A DNA stretch of 64,000 nt, from assembly GCF_018343775.1 (NCBI RefSeq), contig NZ_CP074349.1, positions 4,020,001-4,084,000 of the forward strand. The letters run 5' to 3'. Origin of the DNA: Pseudomonas cichorii (GTDB lineage: Bacteria > Pseudomonadota > Gammaproteobacteria > Pseudomonadales > Pseudomonadaceae). A program made the position numbers and the translations under genes. Under the pieces are notes generated by a model, which ran no database searches, was not told where the DNA came from, and saw nothing but the letters and a program-made list of their open reading frames with translations. Below, one piece after another: positions 1 to 8,872 of the stretch (the first letter of the stretch is position 1; each line of letters begins with the position of its first letter).

Positions 1-1129
1 AACTGACAATACCCAGCGGGAGCGAAGGCAACGACAAGGTGAAGCCCCAGCCCGACACTACCGAAAACAGCCAGGCAGCCAGCAGCCCCAGACACGCGCC
101 TATCGTCGCTCCTGCAATGGACAACACAGCCGCCTCCAGCAGAAAGAGTCGCCCGATATCCACAGGACGCGCGCCCAGCGCCATGCGAACACCAATCTCA
201 CGGCGTCGCTCGGACACATTCATGACCATCACATTCATGACCCCGACACCGCCTACCAACAGGGAAATACCGCCCAGGCCCGCCAGCAGATAGGAAAAGG
301 TCCGGGACTGTTGCGCCAGACCATCAATCAATTGCTGGGGAATCTGTACCTGGACATCGCGCCCCGGCGCCAGCGTTTGTAGATAGCTACTCAAGGCGTT
401 TCCATCCTGCTCCAGGGTTTCGCCGCCTCCGCCCCTGGCAATGACATTGGTGATTTCCGGCTTTGAACTGATGCGCCGCATGCCTTCGATGGGGACAAAA
501 ACAGCGTCATCCACGGAAACGGGAATAAGCGGGTTCTGCCCATGCCCGGACAGGATCCCGACCACCTCAAAAAGATAACCGTCGATCTGTATGCGTCTCC
601 CCGCCACATCCCGAAGACTCTCGATGCCCAGCTCCCGGGCCACTTGCGCACCCAGCACGGCATAGGTGCTGCGACTGTCGTAACTGGAAAGGAACCGGCC
701 CCGGGCAACACGCAATCCAAGCACTGCCGCCAGATCACTGGAAGTACCCGCGATATTCGTATTGTGCGTGCGCCCATCAAAACTCACTCTGGTCGAAAGC
801 ATCATGACAGGCGCGACATGAAGAACTCCTGGAACCGCCTCCATGACCGCCGGGATATCGAGCGTTGCCGGGGCCGGACGCATCTTCATTCCCGGCACTG
901 CCGCAAAACTGACCACCAGCATGTCGCTGCCAAGCCCCTTGAACGCGCTGATGGCCTCGTTGGCCGCGTTCTGGCCAATGTTCAACAAGGCGACCACCGA
1001 AGCGCATCCCACCGCAATGCCCAGCAAGGCCAGCAACGATCGGCGCCCCAGGAGACGCAAACTGTTCAGAGGCTCCAGGAATATCTGCCCTGTCGACGGG
1101 CCGTAATGGGCGAACCGCTCTTCAGACAT
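1..1129 (-). CDS. MacB-type ABC transporter permease (partial)
   Basis: An open minus-strand frame runs from an ATG at 1129 off the left edge, about 376 codons. It has a short cytoplasmic N-terminus, one membrane segment near residues 27-47 (LLALLGIAVGCASVVALL), a periplasmic MacB_PCD-like region, and the start of an FtsX-type membrane block with the family motif GGVGVMNVM followed by RRREIGVRMALGA. The architecture is that of MacB/LolCE-type permeases, which move substrates by mechanotransmission across the inner membrane. Its start overlaps the stop of the ATPase gene by 8 bases, so the two are translationally coupled. The substrate is unknown; a peptide, lipopeptide or macrolide-like compound is possible. 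A fusion protein (MacA) would lie outside the window, if present. Confidence 0.85.
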   Translation of the reverse strand, partial: MSEERFAHYGPSTGQIFLEPLNSLRLLGRRSLLALLGIAVGCASVVALLNIGQNAANEAISAFKGLGSDMLVVSFAAVPGMKMRPAPATLDIPAVMEAVPGVLHVAPVMMLSTRVSFDGRTHNTNIAGTSSDLAAVLGLRVARGRFLSSYDSRSTYAVLGAQVARELGIESLRDVAGRRIQIDGYLFEVVGILSGHGQNPLIPVSVDDAVFVPIEGMRRISSKPEITNVIARGGGGETLEQDGNALSSYLQTLAPGRDVQVQIPQQLIDGLAQQSRTFSYLLAGLGGISLLVGGVGVMNVMVMNVSERRREIGVRMALGARPVDIGRLFLLEAAVLSIAGATIGACLGLLAAWLFSVVSGWGFTLSLPSLPLGIVS

Positions 1130-1877
1130 GAGCAATACCGACTGGCGCCACCCGCTCTTCGAGACAACCATCACGCACATGCAGGCAACGCTGCATGTGC
1201 CGGGCCAGGGCGTTGTCGTGAGTGACCACAATCAAGGTCACGCCTTGCTCCCGGTTCAGGGAAAGCAGCAGAGAAAGAATCTCGGCAGCCGTAGCGCTGT
1301 CGAGGTTGCCGGTCGGTTCATCGGCAAGAATCAGGGCTGGCTGCCCTACAAGAGCACGGGCAATGGCAACTCTCTGCCGCTGCCCGCCGGAAAGTTCGGC
1401 AGGACGATGATGAGCCCTGTCGGCCAGCCCCACGCGCTCGATTTCTCGCTGAGCGGCCACTCGCGCAGCGTGGCGGGAATAGCCGCGATACAGCAACGGC
1501 AAGGCGACGTTATCCAGAGCATTCAGACGCGGCAGGAGGTTGAAACTCTGGAAGACAAAACCGATGAGCTGATTACGGACCTTCGCACGCAACGGTGCAG
1601 AAGCGTCGCCCATGTCCAGCCCATCCAGAAACAGGCCGCCCGCTGTCGGACGATCAAGCAGGCCGAGGATATTGAGCAGCGTACTCTTGCCTGAGCCGGA
1701 GCTGCCGACAATGGCACAGCTCTGGCCGCGCTCGATGGTCAGCGATACATCGTGCAGAACCGAATGAGATACCGCGCCTGCCTGATAGGAATGGCAGATA
1801 CGATCCAGTTGAATCAGGTTTGTGCAAGGTAGCGGCGTGGCGCTTGTGCATTGTTCCTGAGTGACGTGCCCTTCCAT
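1122..1877 (-). CDS. MacB/LolD-type ABC transporter ATPase
   Basis: 251 aa. Walker [10 protein letters not shown] at residues 58-66, Q-loop in FVFQSFNLL near 107-115, signature LSGGQ at 162-166, Walker B ALILADE at 181-187 and an H-loop in VVTHD. The spacing and the phrase DEPTGNLDS are typical of the MacB/LolD/FtsE subgroup. It should power the adjacent permease. The first 20 residues or so are not part of the family core, so an internal start is possible. The last 8 bases overlap the permease start. Confidence 0.88.
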   Translation of the reverse strand: MEGHVTQEQCTSATPLPCTNLIQLDRICHSYQAGAVSHSVLHDVSLTIERGQSCAIVGSSGSGKSTLLNILGLLDRPTAGGLFLDGLDMGDASAPLRAKVRNQLIGFVFQSFNLLPRLNALDNVALPLLYRGYSRHAARVAAQREIERVGLADRAHHRPAELSGGQRQRVAIARALVGQPALILADEPTGNLDSATAAEILSLLLSLNREQGVTLIVVTHDNALARHMQRCLHVRDGCLEERVAPVGIAHV

Positions 1878-2345
1878 TGCGTACAGCCTTCTCCATGACC
1901 TCGTATTCGCCCGCCCTTATATCACCTCGACAAAGGGTGTTGGAGCGTTTTTTTGCCTGACGAGAAAAATTCATACTGTCATTCAACGGATGGCACTTGA
2001 AAAACTTCAGGGCCTATTCGACACACACTGAAAAACAATACAAAAAATTACAGCGCATGCAGAAACGCTGTGCAGCCAACAACAAGAACCGCAGGAAATA
2101 CGTCGCCTGCACACTAACACTGAGAAAATCAATTCGAAAAAACAAAAACCTGCCCTCCCCCTAAAAACACATTTAGTCATTCACTATAAGAGCACCGAGA
2201 ACACATCAACACCGCTTAAAATTCTTTTTTCTCCTTACTCTATTGCCGCAATAAAAATGAGGCGGTATAAAGCCAGCGCAGCCTGCCTGGACAGGCAAGC
2301 GCTTCGCAACGAATGCGAACTCATGAATTAGAAGGAATCTTGAAA
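1878..2345. other. Non-coding, AT-rich intergenic region
   Basis: About 470 bases, clearly AT-richer than the flanks, between the divergent ABC ATPase gene and the FlhE-like gene. No convincing open frame. It presumably holds both promoters, but I could not assign boxes: the GCCGCAAT near 2243 resembles a FliA -10, yet no TAAA lies at the right distance. Confidence 0.6.
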
Positions 2346-2774
2346 ATGAAAAGAAAAGGTATTCTTGGGTGTGCAGCAGCACTGGTATTGGCTACCGTTG
2401 GCAGCAATGCCTTTGCAGTAGGAGCCGCTTATTCTCAAGAGGCAGTAGTTAACACAACGTACTCTTCAAACATTTGGAACACTACAAACTTTCGTATTGT
2501 AGGCTCCCCTCCTGCCACTGGCAAAATAAACATTGTCAGGTGGAACTACAAAATCGGCGCAATACCTGCCAATGCAACCTTTACAGCCTATCTATGCCAA
2601 GGGGATACCAACTCTTGCTACAATGTAACCAATCTCAAAAGCGGATCAACGACTTTCTTCAACAACAGATCCCCAGACAAACCATTTTTCATATATCACC
2701 GAATTTATAGCGCAAGCTCATTCGGCCCGGTATCTGGCGGCTTGGCACAAGTCATTGTTAGCTGGGAAAACTAA
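2346..2774 (+). CDS. Small secreted FlhE-like protein
   Basis: 142 aa from the ATG at 2346, chosen because AAGGAA sits about 8 bases upstream; an ATG at 2313 lacks such a site. The N-terminus is a signal peptide (KRK, hydrophobic stretch, then SNAFA as the likely cleavage site). The mature part carries VRWNYKIG, a cysteine pair in LCQGDTNSC, and a C-terminal AQVIVSWEN strand, the pattern seen in FlhE, a periplasmic protein linked to flagellar export in enterics. Its position beside cheR/cheV/flgA supports a flagellar link, but similarity is judged by eye. Codon use is AT-richer than its neighbours, suggesting separate acquisition. It could instead be an unrelated small secreted beta-sandwich protein. 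Confidence 0.5.
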   Translation: MKRKGILGCAAALVLATVGSNAFAVGAAYSQEAVVNTTYSSNIWNTTNFRIVGSPPATGKINIVRWNYKIGAIPANATFTAYLCQGDTNSCYNVTNLKSGSTTFFNNRSPDKPFFIYHRIYSASSFGPVSGGLAQVIVSWEN

Positions 2775-2785
2775 TAACGACTAAA

Positions 2786-2830
2786 AGCTTGCCGAATCAT
2801 TGAAATTCAACATCAGTGATTCAGCAAGCT
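2786..2830 (+). terminator. Hairpin after the FlhE-like gene
   Basis: Arms AGCTTGCCGAATCA and TGATTCAGCAAGCT pair over 14 bases with one mismatch, 12 bases after the stop codon. There is no T-run on the plus strand, so it may be a weak terminator or an mRNA 3' end stabiliser. Confidence 0.5.
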
Positions 2831-2878
2831 CACGCCCGGCTTCTTATCAGGGCCCATTAAAAATTTCGACCCAACAAA

Positions 2879-2900
2879 AAAGAGACCCGAAGGTCTCTTT
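2879..2900 (-). terminator. Rho-independent terminator of cheR
   Basis: Read on the minus strand, AAAGAGACC pairs with GGTCTCTTT around a TTCG loop and is followed by more Ts. It lies just past the cheR stop codon. Confidence 0.85.
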
Positions 2901-2923
2901 CATGCTCATACCTACAACCACCA

Positions 2924-3751
2924 TCACTTGGCCTTGTAGATAATCCCAGGACTGCACTGAACCATCTGATAATGATCCGGCAAGCCGTTAAGCGCTTCGG
3001 AAGCACCCAGGAACAGGTAGCCACCCGGCTTGAGCGTGCCGTGGATGCGCAGCAGGATGTCTTTCTTCACTTCGGCCGAGAAGTAGATCAACACGTTGCG
3101 GCAAAACACGATGTCGAACTTGCCCAGGCTTGCGTAGCTGTCGAGCAGGTTGAACGAGCGGAACTCGACACGGCTCTTGATCGGAGCCTTCACCACCCAG
3201 CGACCCGGACTTTTCACGTCGAAGTAGCGCTGCAGACGATCCGGCGACAGGCCGCGGCCGATTGCCAGGCTGTCGTACTCGCCCGTCTTGCAGTTGGTGA
3301 GCATCAAGCCGGACAGGTCGGTTGCAACGATCTGTGCACCCGCCTTGAGCTGGCCCGGATTGCTGCGCTCGAACTCGTCGATGGACATCGACAGCGAATA
3401 CGGTTCCTGGCCGGATGAACAGGCGGCCGACCAGATGCGCAAACGCTGACCGGGGCTGGCCTTGATCTGCTCGGGCAGCACCTTGTTCTTCAGCACCTCA
3501 AAGGGATAGGTATCACGAAACCACAGGGTTTCGTTGGTTGTCATCGCATCGACCACCTGCTCACGCAAACCACTGCGAGGCTGGGACTGGATACGCTGTA
3601 CCAGTTCGCCCAACGATTTGAGCCCCTGCTGCTCCATCAGCTTGTTGAGACGGCTGGAGACCAGGTACTGCTTGTTTTCCCCCAGCAAGATGCCACAGGC
3701 TTTTTCCAGAAAGACCCGGAACTGTTCAAAATCCAAATTACCTGTAGACAA
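2924..3751 (-). CDS. cheR: Chemotaxis protein methyltransferase CheR
   Basis: 275 aa, starting at a TTG at 3751 preceded by GAGAGG; an ATG further upstream (3784) would add residues not usual in the family. CheR uses SAM to methylate glutamates on chemoreceptors during adaptation. The N-terminal helical domain (residues about 1-80) is followed by the SAM-binding domain with RIWSAACSSGQEPYSLSM, the catalytic-fold hallmark, and FCRNVLIYF. Length matches pseudomonad CheR. It lies downstream of cheV on the same strand with a 44-base gap and ends in its own terminator, so the two probably form an operon. Confidence 0.95.
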   Translation of the reverse strand: MSTGNLDFEQFRVFLEKACGILLGENKQYLVSSRLNKLMEQQGLKSLGELVQRIQSQPRSGLREQVVDAMTTNETLWFRDTYPFEVLKNKVLPEQIKASPGQRLRIWSAACSSGQEPYSLSMSIDEFERSNPGQLKAGAQIVATDLSGLMLTNCKTGEYDSLAIGRGLSPDRLQRYFDVKSPGRWVVKAPIKSRVEFRSFNLLDSYASLGKFDIVFCRNVLIYFSAEVKKDILLRIHGTLKPGGYLFLGASEALNGLPDHYQMVQCSPGIIYKAK

Positions 3752-3795
3752 GGTGCCGCCTCTCAAAATCATGTGAACCACCAAGGGCGACGCCC

Positions 3796-4728
3796 CTAGC
3801 TATTATCTGCCGCCTTGATCCGCGCCACGACCCTGGCCGCCAGGTCATCAGGTCGAAATTTCGCGAGAAAATCGTCAGCACCCACTTTCTTTACCATCGC
3901 CTGATTGAATACCCCGGAAAGCGAAGTATGCAAGGTGATGTGTAACTTCTGCATTCGTGGATCATTGCGTATGGCTGTTGTAAGGGTATAGCCATCCATC
4001 TCCGGCATTTCAATGTCGGAGATCATCATCAGAAACTCTTCTTCAGGTTTCTTGCCCTCTTCAACCATTGCCTTCAGGTAATCCAGCGCCTGACGACCGT
4101 CGTTCAAGGCAACCACCTCGACACCGACCGTTTCCAGGCAGCGACTCACCTGCTTGCGTGCAACCGACGAGTCATCGACCGTCAGCACCCGCAACGAAAC
4201 GGCCTTGCTGTGAGTCTCTTCGTCGATAACGCCGTGGGAAACACCCTCGGTAATCGGCGCCACCTCGGCGAGAATCTTCTCGACGTCGATGATTTCCACC
4301 AACTGATTGTCGACACGAGTCACGGCCGTCAGATAGTGGTCGCGCCCGGTGCCCTTGGGTGGCGGATGAATCTCTTCCCAGTTCATGTTCACGATGCGTT
4401 CGACCGAATGCACCAGAAAACCCTGAACCTTGGTGTTGTACTCAGTAATGATGACGAAGGAATTAACCAGCGAAATCATTCCGGTCGAGCCCGTCGCCAT
4501 TGCCAGATCCATGATCGGGATCGTGCCACCGCGAATGTTGGCCACACCACGCACAATCCGGCTGGACTTGGGCATGACAGTCAGTTTCGGGCATTGCAGT
4601 ACTTCTTTAACCTTGAATACGTTGATCCCATAGAGCTGCTTGCCGTCAAGACGGAACAACAGCAGCTCAAGGCGATTCTGACCGACCAGCTGAGTTCGCT
4701 GGTTCACCGAATCCATTACACCCGCCAT
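3796..4728 (-). CDS. cheV: Chemotaxis coupling protein CheV
   Basis: 310 aa. Start ATG at 4728 chosen because AAGGGGG lies about 8 bases upstream. A CheW-like domain (about residues 20-165, with LELLLFRLDGKQLYGINVFKVKE) is joined to a receiver domain (about 180-305) with phosphoacceptor Asp in MMISDIEMPEMDG. CheV couples receptors to CheA, and its phosphorylation aids adaptation. It is divergent from flgA with only 79 bases between starts, a short gap that must hold both promoters. Confidence 0.95.
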   Translation of the reverse strand: MAGVMDSVNQRTQLVGQNRLELLLFRLDGKQLYGINVFKVKEVLQCPKLTVMPKSSRIVRGVANIRGGTIPIMDLAMATGSTGMISLVNSFVIITEYNTKVQGFLVHSVERIVNMNWEEIHPPPKGTGRDHYLTAVTRVDNQLVEIIDVEKILAEVAPITEGVSHGVIDEETHSKAVSLRVLTVDDSSVARKQVSRCLETVGVEVVALNDGRQALDYLKAMVEEGKKPEEEFLMMISDIEMPEMDGYTLTTAIRNDPRMQKLHITLHTSLSGVFNQAMVKKVGADDFLAKFRPDDLAARVVARIKAADNS

Positions 4729-4780
4729 GCCCGACCCCCTTAACAAAAGCCACCGTTCGCCACGCACCAGATTTGGCAAG

Positions 4781-4796
4781 CGGCACGAGCCTTGCT
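4781..4796 (+). promoter_or_regulatory. Sigma-54-type promoter upstream of flgA
   Basis: CGGCACG-AGCC-TTGCT matches the RpoN -24/-12 consensus TGGCACG-N4-TTGC except for the first base, with correct 10-base spacing between GG and GC. RpoN with FleQ drives flgA and many other flagellar genes in pseudomonads. The -12 element ends only about 12 bases before the chosen flgA ATG, implying a very short leader. Confidence 0.6.
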
Positions 4797-4807
4797 TTTT
4801 ATACGCC

Positions 4808-5566
4808 ATGAACACAAAGACGACAATTTTTCGACACCTGAAACTGGAAACCCGCAGACTGCTCTGCGTGATCGCTCTCCTGTGCCTTTCAAGCACTGCA
4901 AACTACGGCCGCGCCGAGAATTTCACACTGCCTGAACAGCTTATCGGCGTCACACAGGGGTTTCTTGAGTTCACAGTAGAAGACTATTTAGCGAGCAACC
5001 AGATTGAAGGCCGTTTTGAAATTCAGGTGAGGCAGTTGGACCCCAGAATGCGCATGGGCTCCTGTGACAAGGATTTGACAGCAAAACTGGAAAGCGCCAA
5101 GCCATTGGGCAGAGTGAGCGTACGTGTACGCTGTGAAGGCTCATCCCCATGGACTGTGTTTGTGCCGGCGGAAGTGAAGCTGTTTCGCAATGTGGTGGTG
5201 TCGGTACGTCCCCTGAAACGCGACAGTATTGTGTCGCAGGACGATGTCATGTTGAGGGAAAGGGACATCGGCAGCCTGGGCCTGGGTTTCCTCTCTTCAC
5301 TGGATCAGGCAGTCGGGCAAAAGGTAATCCGACCAACGGTCATCGACCAGGTCATGTCACCAGTATTTCTGGAACAGCCACAGATGGTTCGCAAGGGCGA
5401 CCAGGTGGTCATTACCGCCCGCAGCGGCTCGCTGGCGGTGCGTATGCCCGGCGAGGCGCTGTCCGATGGCGGTTTCAACGAGCAGATACGGGTGAAAAAC
5501 CTGAATTCCAATCGCGTCATCAAGGCCAATATTATCGGCCCCGGGCAGGTGGAAGTCGCAATGTAG
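4808..5566 (+). CDS. flgA: Flagellar P-ring assembly chaperone FlgA
   Basis: 252 aa. A signal-peptide-like N-terminus (basic residues, then RLLCVIALLCLSSTANYGRA) indicates export. The mature protein has an N-terminal FlgA region and a C-terminal SAF domain (about residues 125-250, DSIVSQDDVMLRERDIG, GDQVVITARSGSLAVRMPGEAL). FlgA is a periplasmic chaperone for polymerisation of FlgI into the P ring. No clear ribosome-binding site precedes the ATG, consistent with the nearby promoter and a short leader. It is followed by flgM on the same strand. Confidence 0.93.
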   Translation: MNTKTTIFRHLKLETRRLLCVIALLCLSSTANYGRAENFTLPEQLIGVTQGFLEFTVEDYLASNQIEGRFEIQVRQLDPRMRMGSCDKDLTAKLESAKPLGRVSVRVRCEGSSPWTVFVPAEVKLFRNVVVSVRPLKRDSIVSQDDVMLRERDIGSLGLGFLSSLDQAVGQKVIRPTVIDQVMSPVFLEQPQMVRKGDQVVITARSGSLAVRMPGEALSDGGFNEQIRVKNLNSNRVIKANIIGPGQVEVAM

Positions 5567-5662
5567 ATCGATTGAGGCTGGCGTCGAACGCGCGTTTTTC
5601 CTAGACTGCGGTGCATATTCCCGCGGTGGAAAGCCCGTTCCATATGCTTTTCACACAAAGCC

Positions 5663-5689
5663 TAAAGTTTTTTTGGGTTGGGCCGAAAA
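5663..5689 (+). promoter_or_regulatory. FliA (sigma-28) promoter of flgM
   Basis: TAAAGTTT, an 11-base spacer, then GCCGAAAA: seven of eight bases of the -10 and all of the -35 of the sigma-28 consensus, with ideal spacing. It lies 40 bases before flgM. Because FlgM is the anti-sigma factor of FliA, this gives the known feedback loop. Confidence 0.85.
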
Positions 5690-5728
5690 CAAGGCAAGCG
5701 TCCAAACACCCAAGAGGTTTTTTCAATC

Positions 5729-6046
5729 ATGGTCATCGATTTCAGTCGCCTTGGAAATTCACAGTCTGCCGGTAGCGTTTCGCGCACCGGGACTACAAAG
5801 GAAAGCGGTAAAACCGGCGCACCCGAATCTGCAGCAACGGCTGCAAACGTCAAAGGCACCGGAGAATCCGTTCATTTGAGCAGTGAGGCTCAGCAGTTGC
5901 AGAAGATCACTGATAAGTTGGGCGACCTGCCAACCGTCAACAGCGCTCGCGTCGCCGAGTTGAAGCAGGCGATTGCAGACGGCACCTACACAGTGGACAG
6001 CAACCGCGTAGCCAGCAAACTGCTCAACTTCGAAACCCAACGCTAA
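5729..6046 (+). CDS. flgM: Anti-sigma-28 factor FlgM
   Basis: 105 aa from the ATG at 5729 (MVIDFSRL, the usual pseudomonad FlgM beginning), with AGAGG upstream. The low-complexity N-terminal half (Ser, Gly, Thr, Ala) is expected to be disordered for export through the hook. The C-terminal half ([26 protein letters not shown]) is the FliA-binding FlgM core. It is cytoplasmic until the hook is complete, then secreted, freeing FliA. Preceded by a strong FliA promoter and followed by flgN after 50 bases. Confidence 0.95.
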   Translation: MVIDFSRLGNSQSAGSVSRTGTTKESGKTGAPESAATAANVKGTGESVHLSSEAQQLQKITDKLGDLPTVNSARVAELKQAIADGTYTVDSNRVASKLLNFETQR

Positions 6047-6096
6047 GCCCTGTGCTTGCGGTGGATAATCTGGACGCTTGAAAACCAGAGCATGCG

Positions 6097-6564
6097 ATGC
6101 AAGATACTACTTTGCTTCAGATGATCACCGACGGCATGGTTCCAACCCGGCAACTGCTTGAGTTGCTGCATGCCGAGTCACTGGTTCTGCACGGTCGCGA
6201 CATGGGCGAGATGGAACATATCCTGGCGCAGAAACAGGCGCTGGTGATTCTCCTCGAGCAACATGGCCGCAGGCGCAGCCAGTTACTTGCCGGCCTTGGG
6301 CTACCTGCGAACCGCAAAGGTCTCCAGGAGCTGGCCAGCCATTCGGATGTGGGCGAACAGCTTATCGCCGCGAGCGATGAACTGAGCGCATTGATCGCTG
6401 AGTGCCAGGCTATCAACGAGCAAAATGGTAGTCTTATCCAGTTGCAGCAGGTGACAACCGCTCACCAGCTCCGCATCTTGAAGGGTGCCGATACCCCGAC
6501 GCTGTATGACAGCCGTGGATCGACCGCAGGAAGAGCAAGGCCACGTCCTCTCAGTCAGGCGTAA
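6097..6564 (+). CDS. flgN: Flagellar export chaperone FlgN
   Basis: 155 aa, all-helical, rich in Leu, Gln and Glu, with heptad-like spacing across residues about 10-130 (LLELLHAESLVLHGRDM, QKQALVILLEQHGRR). FlgN binds the hook-filament junction proteins FlgK and FlgL in the cytoplasm and delivers them to the export gate. The order flgA-flgM-flgN is standard. The last 20 residues are basic and low-complexity, possibly a disordered tail. Confidence 0.92.
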   Translation: MQDTTLLQMITDGMVPTRQLLELLHAESLVLHGRDMGEMEHILAQKQALVILLEQHGRRRSQLLAGLGLPANRKGLQELASHSDVGEQLIAASDELSALIAECQAINEQNGSLIQLQQVTTAHQLRILKGADTPTLYDSRGSTAGRARPRPLSQA

Positions 6565-6646
6565 CTTCCTGTTTCAAGGTTTAGTGCGTAGTGGCAGAAT
6601 GCCTGTTGTTGCGTTGCCGTAGTATTTTGCCTGGAGAAGTTAAAAC

Positions 6647-7393
6647 GTGAATGGCTCAAGCGCGGATGATGCTCCGCAGCCCCCGAAGGTCCTCAATACA
6701 CCTTTGGAAATTGCCGCCAACCTGCGGTTACTACATGAACATAATGATCCACTGATCATTACCTTTCATGAGCGCGCCCAACGCTTCCAGAGCTACCTGA
6801 TCGAGGTTGATCGTGACAGTAACGTCATGGCCCTCGATGAAATGATTCCACGCGACGGTGAACGATTCCTGGCCAATGGCGAATCGTTCAGGGTCGAAGG
6901 CTTCCACGACGGTGTGCGCATCGCCTGGGAAAACTCGGAGCAGATGACCATCGTCGACGTGGATGGCCAGCGCCTCTACCGCGGCCCCCTGCCCACCGAA
7001 GTGATCTACCACCAGCGTCGCAACGCCTTCCGTGCAGCCCTCAAGCTCGCACAACTGGTCGACATTGAAATCGGTGGCGACAGACTCAAATCCCCTCTGG
7101 TCGGCAAACTCCTAGATATCTCGGCAACCGGCTGCAAGCTGCGCTTCGAGGGCGATGTGTCCGAGCGCATGCAACTGGGCCAAGTGTACGAACGCTTCAT
7201 CGCCAAGCTGCCTTTCGGCGCGATGACCGCACCGGTGGAACTGCGCTACCTGCACTTTGAAGAAAGATTCCACACCACCTTCGCAGGCGTACGCTTCCAC
7301 AACATGAGCGGCCTGGTACAGCGCCAGGTGGAGCGCTTCGTTTATCAACTGCAACGCGAAGCACGTCGGTTCGATAAAGACGACGATTTTTGA
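6647..7393 (+). CDS. flgZ: Flagellar brake protein FlgZ/YcgR (c-di-GMP-binding PilZ)
   Basis: 248 aa from a GTG at 6647 with GGAG upstream. The N-terminal YcgR domain (about 20-115) precedes a PilZ domain (about 125-240) with both c-di-GMP motifs visible: RRNAFR and DISATGCKL (RxxxR and D/NxSxxG). With c-di-GMP bound, the family slows or stops the flagellar motor via the stator or switch. Next to flgN it closes the flagellar block; the following gene is convergent. Confidence 0.93.
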   Translation: MNGSSADDAPQPPKVLNTPLEIAANLRLLHEHNDPLIITFHERAQRFQSYLIEVDRDSNVMALDEMIPRDGERFLANGESFRVEGFHDGVRIAWENSEQMTIVDVDGQRLYRGPLPTEVIYHQRRNAFRAALKLAQLVDIEIGGDRLKSPLVGKLLDISATGCKLRFEGDVSERMQLGQVYERFIAKLPFGAMTAPVELRYLHFEERFHTTFAGVRFHNMSGLVQRQVERFVYQLQREARRFDKDDDF

Positions 7394-7409
7394 TAGAGGT
7401 GGCTGAAAG

Positions 7410-7458
7410 CTGCAAGTTTCAAGCTACAAGCTTTTGACTTGCGGCTTCTGGCTTGCAG
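7410..7458. repeat. Intergenic inverted repeat (CTGCAAG...CTTGCAG)
   Basis: Between the convergent flgZ and MFS genes. CTGCAAG at 7410-7416 is mirrored by CTTGCAG at 7452-7458, and the interior contains further AAGC/GCTT and CAAG/CTTG units. It looks like a dispersed intergenic repeat and may act as a bidirectional terminator. Confidence 0.5.
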
Positions 7459-7471
7459 TTCCGCCCTCCCA

Positions 7472-8818
7472 TCAAGGCCGATTGATTTCCTCGTCTTCAA
7501 GCCTCACCGACGATTCAGCACTGGCTTTCGGCTCTGACTCCGGCTCCGGCTCAACCGTGGCCTGCATCTGCTCCTGAACCACCTGCTCGTCGACACGCGG
7601 GTCAAGCGCGACCACCAGTGGCGAACTGGACATGCTGTCCGGCATTGCCACGTGATGCAACGGCGCGTCATCCACCTGATGCTGATGGGTAACCGCTTTA
7701 GGACGTGTCAGCAGCGCCAGCACCAGTGATATGAAACACACAAACGCATAAAGCATGTTGCTGCCGAACTGTTTCATCAGGGCGCCAGCTACCAGCGGGC
7801 CGATACTGGCGCCAATCCCGAAAGTCATCAGCAGCATTGCTGTCAGCGATACCCGCCGCTCACCTTCAACGTGGTCATTGGCAAAGGCCACCGCCAGTGG
7901 ATACAGGCTGAACTGCACCAGAGAAGCGACGAAACCCACTATAAACAGCATTTCCAGCGGCATGCTCGGCAAAACGGCAAGCGGCAAGGAGGCCAGCACC
8001 AGAACACCTGCAAAAGCGCGCATCAGGTGCGCCCGGTCATAACGATCGGACAACAGGCCCAGCGGCCATTGCACCAGCAGGCCGGCAAGAATGCAGAAGC
8101 CCATGAACATGCCCACATGCTCGGTCGACAGACCTTGCTGGGCGGCATACAGCGGCGCCAGACCATAGAAGGCACCGACGATAAGCCCGGACGCCAGCAC
8201 GGTGGTCAACGACTGCGGCACGCGGCTGATGAAAAAGCGCGGTTCCAGCGGAGCAGGACGCAACGGCGCCGGGTGAATGCTGCGGGTCATGGCCACCGGC
8301 ACCAGACAGAGGGCAAAACACATGGCGATCAGCATCAGCAGCTCAGGCCCGAGCCCTGGGTGAACCACCAGAATCAGTTGTCCCAAGACAAGCCCCAGGT
8401 ACGACGCAATCATGTAGCCGCTGAAGACCATGCCTCGCTGGCGTGCCGCCGCCTGCTCGTTGAGCCAGCTTTCGACCACCATGTACTGACACATCATCCC
8501 CAACCCGACGATCATGCGCAGGAACAGCCAGGCCGGCAGCCAGTTGATCAACCCAAGCCCCAGCACCGCAGCGCCCACGATCCCGGCGCAGGTCGCATAG
8601 GCACGGATGTGCCCTACCCGGCCGATCAGGCGATGACCCACCTTGCCACCCAGCACCAACCCGAAATAGTTGGCGGCCATCATCGCACCGATCCACAGAC
8701 CGTCGACCTCATCGGCCGCCAGCCGCAAGGCCAGGTAGGTGCTTAAAAGACCCGAGCCGATCAACATCATCAGCGAAGCGAAATACAGACCCCGAAAAGA
8801 CTTCCAGATTTGACGCAT
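7472..8818 (-). CDS. MFS transporter
   Basis: 448 aa from the ATG at 8818 (GGA about 7 bases upstream; a further ATG lies two codons earlier). About 12 membrane segments, with GGKVGHRLIGR between segments 2 and 3 and DRYDRAHLMR between 6 and 7, the MFS loop motifs. The C-terminal 70 residues are acidic and polar (VEPEPESEPKASAESS), a cytosolic tail. The substrate cannot be told from sequence. A 54-base gap separates it from the upstream ligase gene, so the two may be co-transcribed and the carrier may move a related amine or amino acid. Confidence 0.85.
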   Translation of the reverse strand: MRQIWKSFRGLYFASLMMLIGSGLLSTYLALRLAADEVDGLWIGAMMAANYFGLVLGGKVGHRLIGRVGHIRAYATCAGIVGAAVLGLGLINWLPAWLFLRMIVGLGMMCQYMVVESWLNEQAAARQRGMVFSGYMIASYLGLVLGQLILVVHPGLGPELLMLIAMCFALCLVPVAMTRSIHPAPLRPAPLEPRFFISRVPQSLTTVLASGLIVGAFYGLAPLYAAQQGLSTEHVGMFMGFCILAGLLVQWPLGLLSDRYDRAHLMRAFAGVLVLASLPLAVLPSMPLEMLFIVGFVASLVQFSLYPLAVAFANDHVEGERRVSLTAMLLMTFGIGASIGPLVAGALMKQFGSNMLYAFVCFISLVLALLTRPKAVTHQHQVDDAPLHHVAMPDSMSSSPLVVALDPRVDEQVVQEQMQATVEPEPESEPKASAESSVRLEDEEINRP

Positions 8819-8872
8819 GGACATTCCAAAAATAAAGAGTCGCCCGTACAGGCGACGCCAAAACAACGGTTC

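Noticed and set aside
4729..4807. A FliA-type promoter for cheV on the minus strand (TATA-N15-GCCGCTTG)
   Set aside because: Only four of eight -10 bases fit and the -35 is imperfect; too weak to list.
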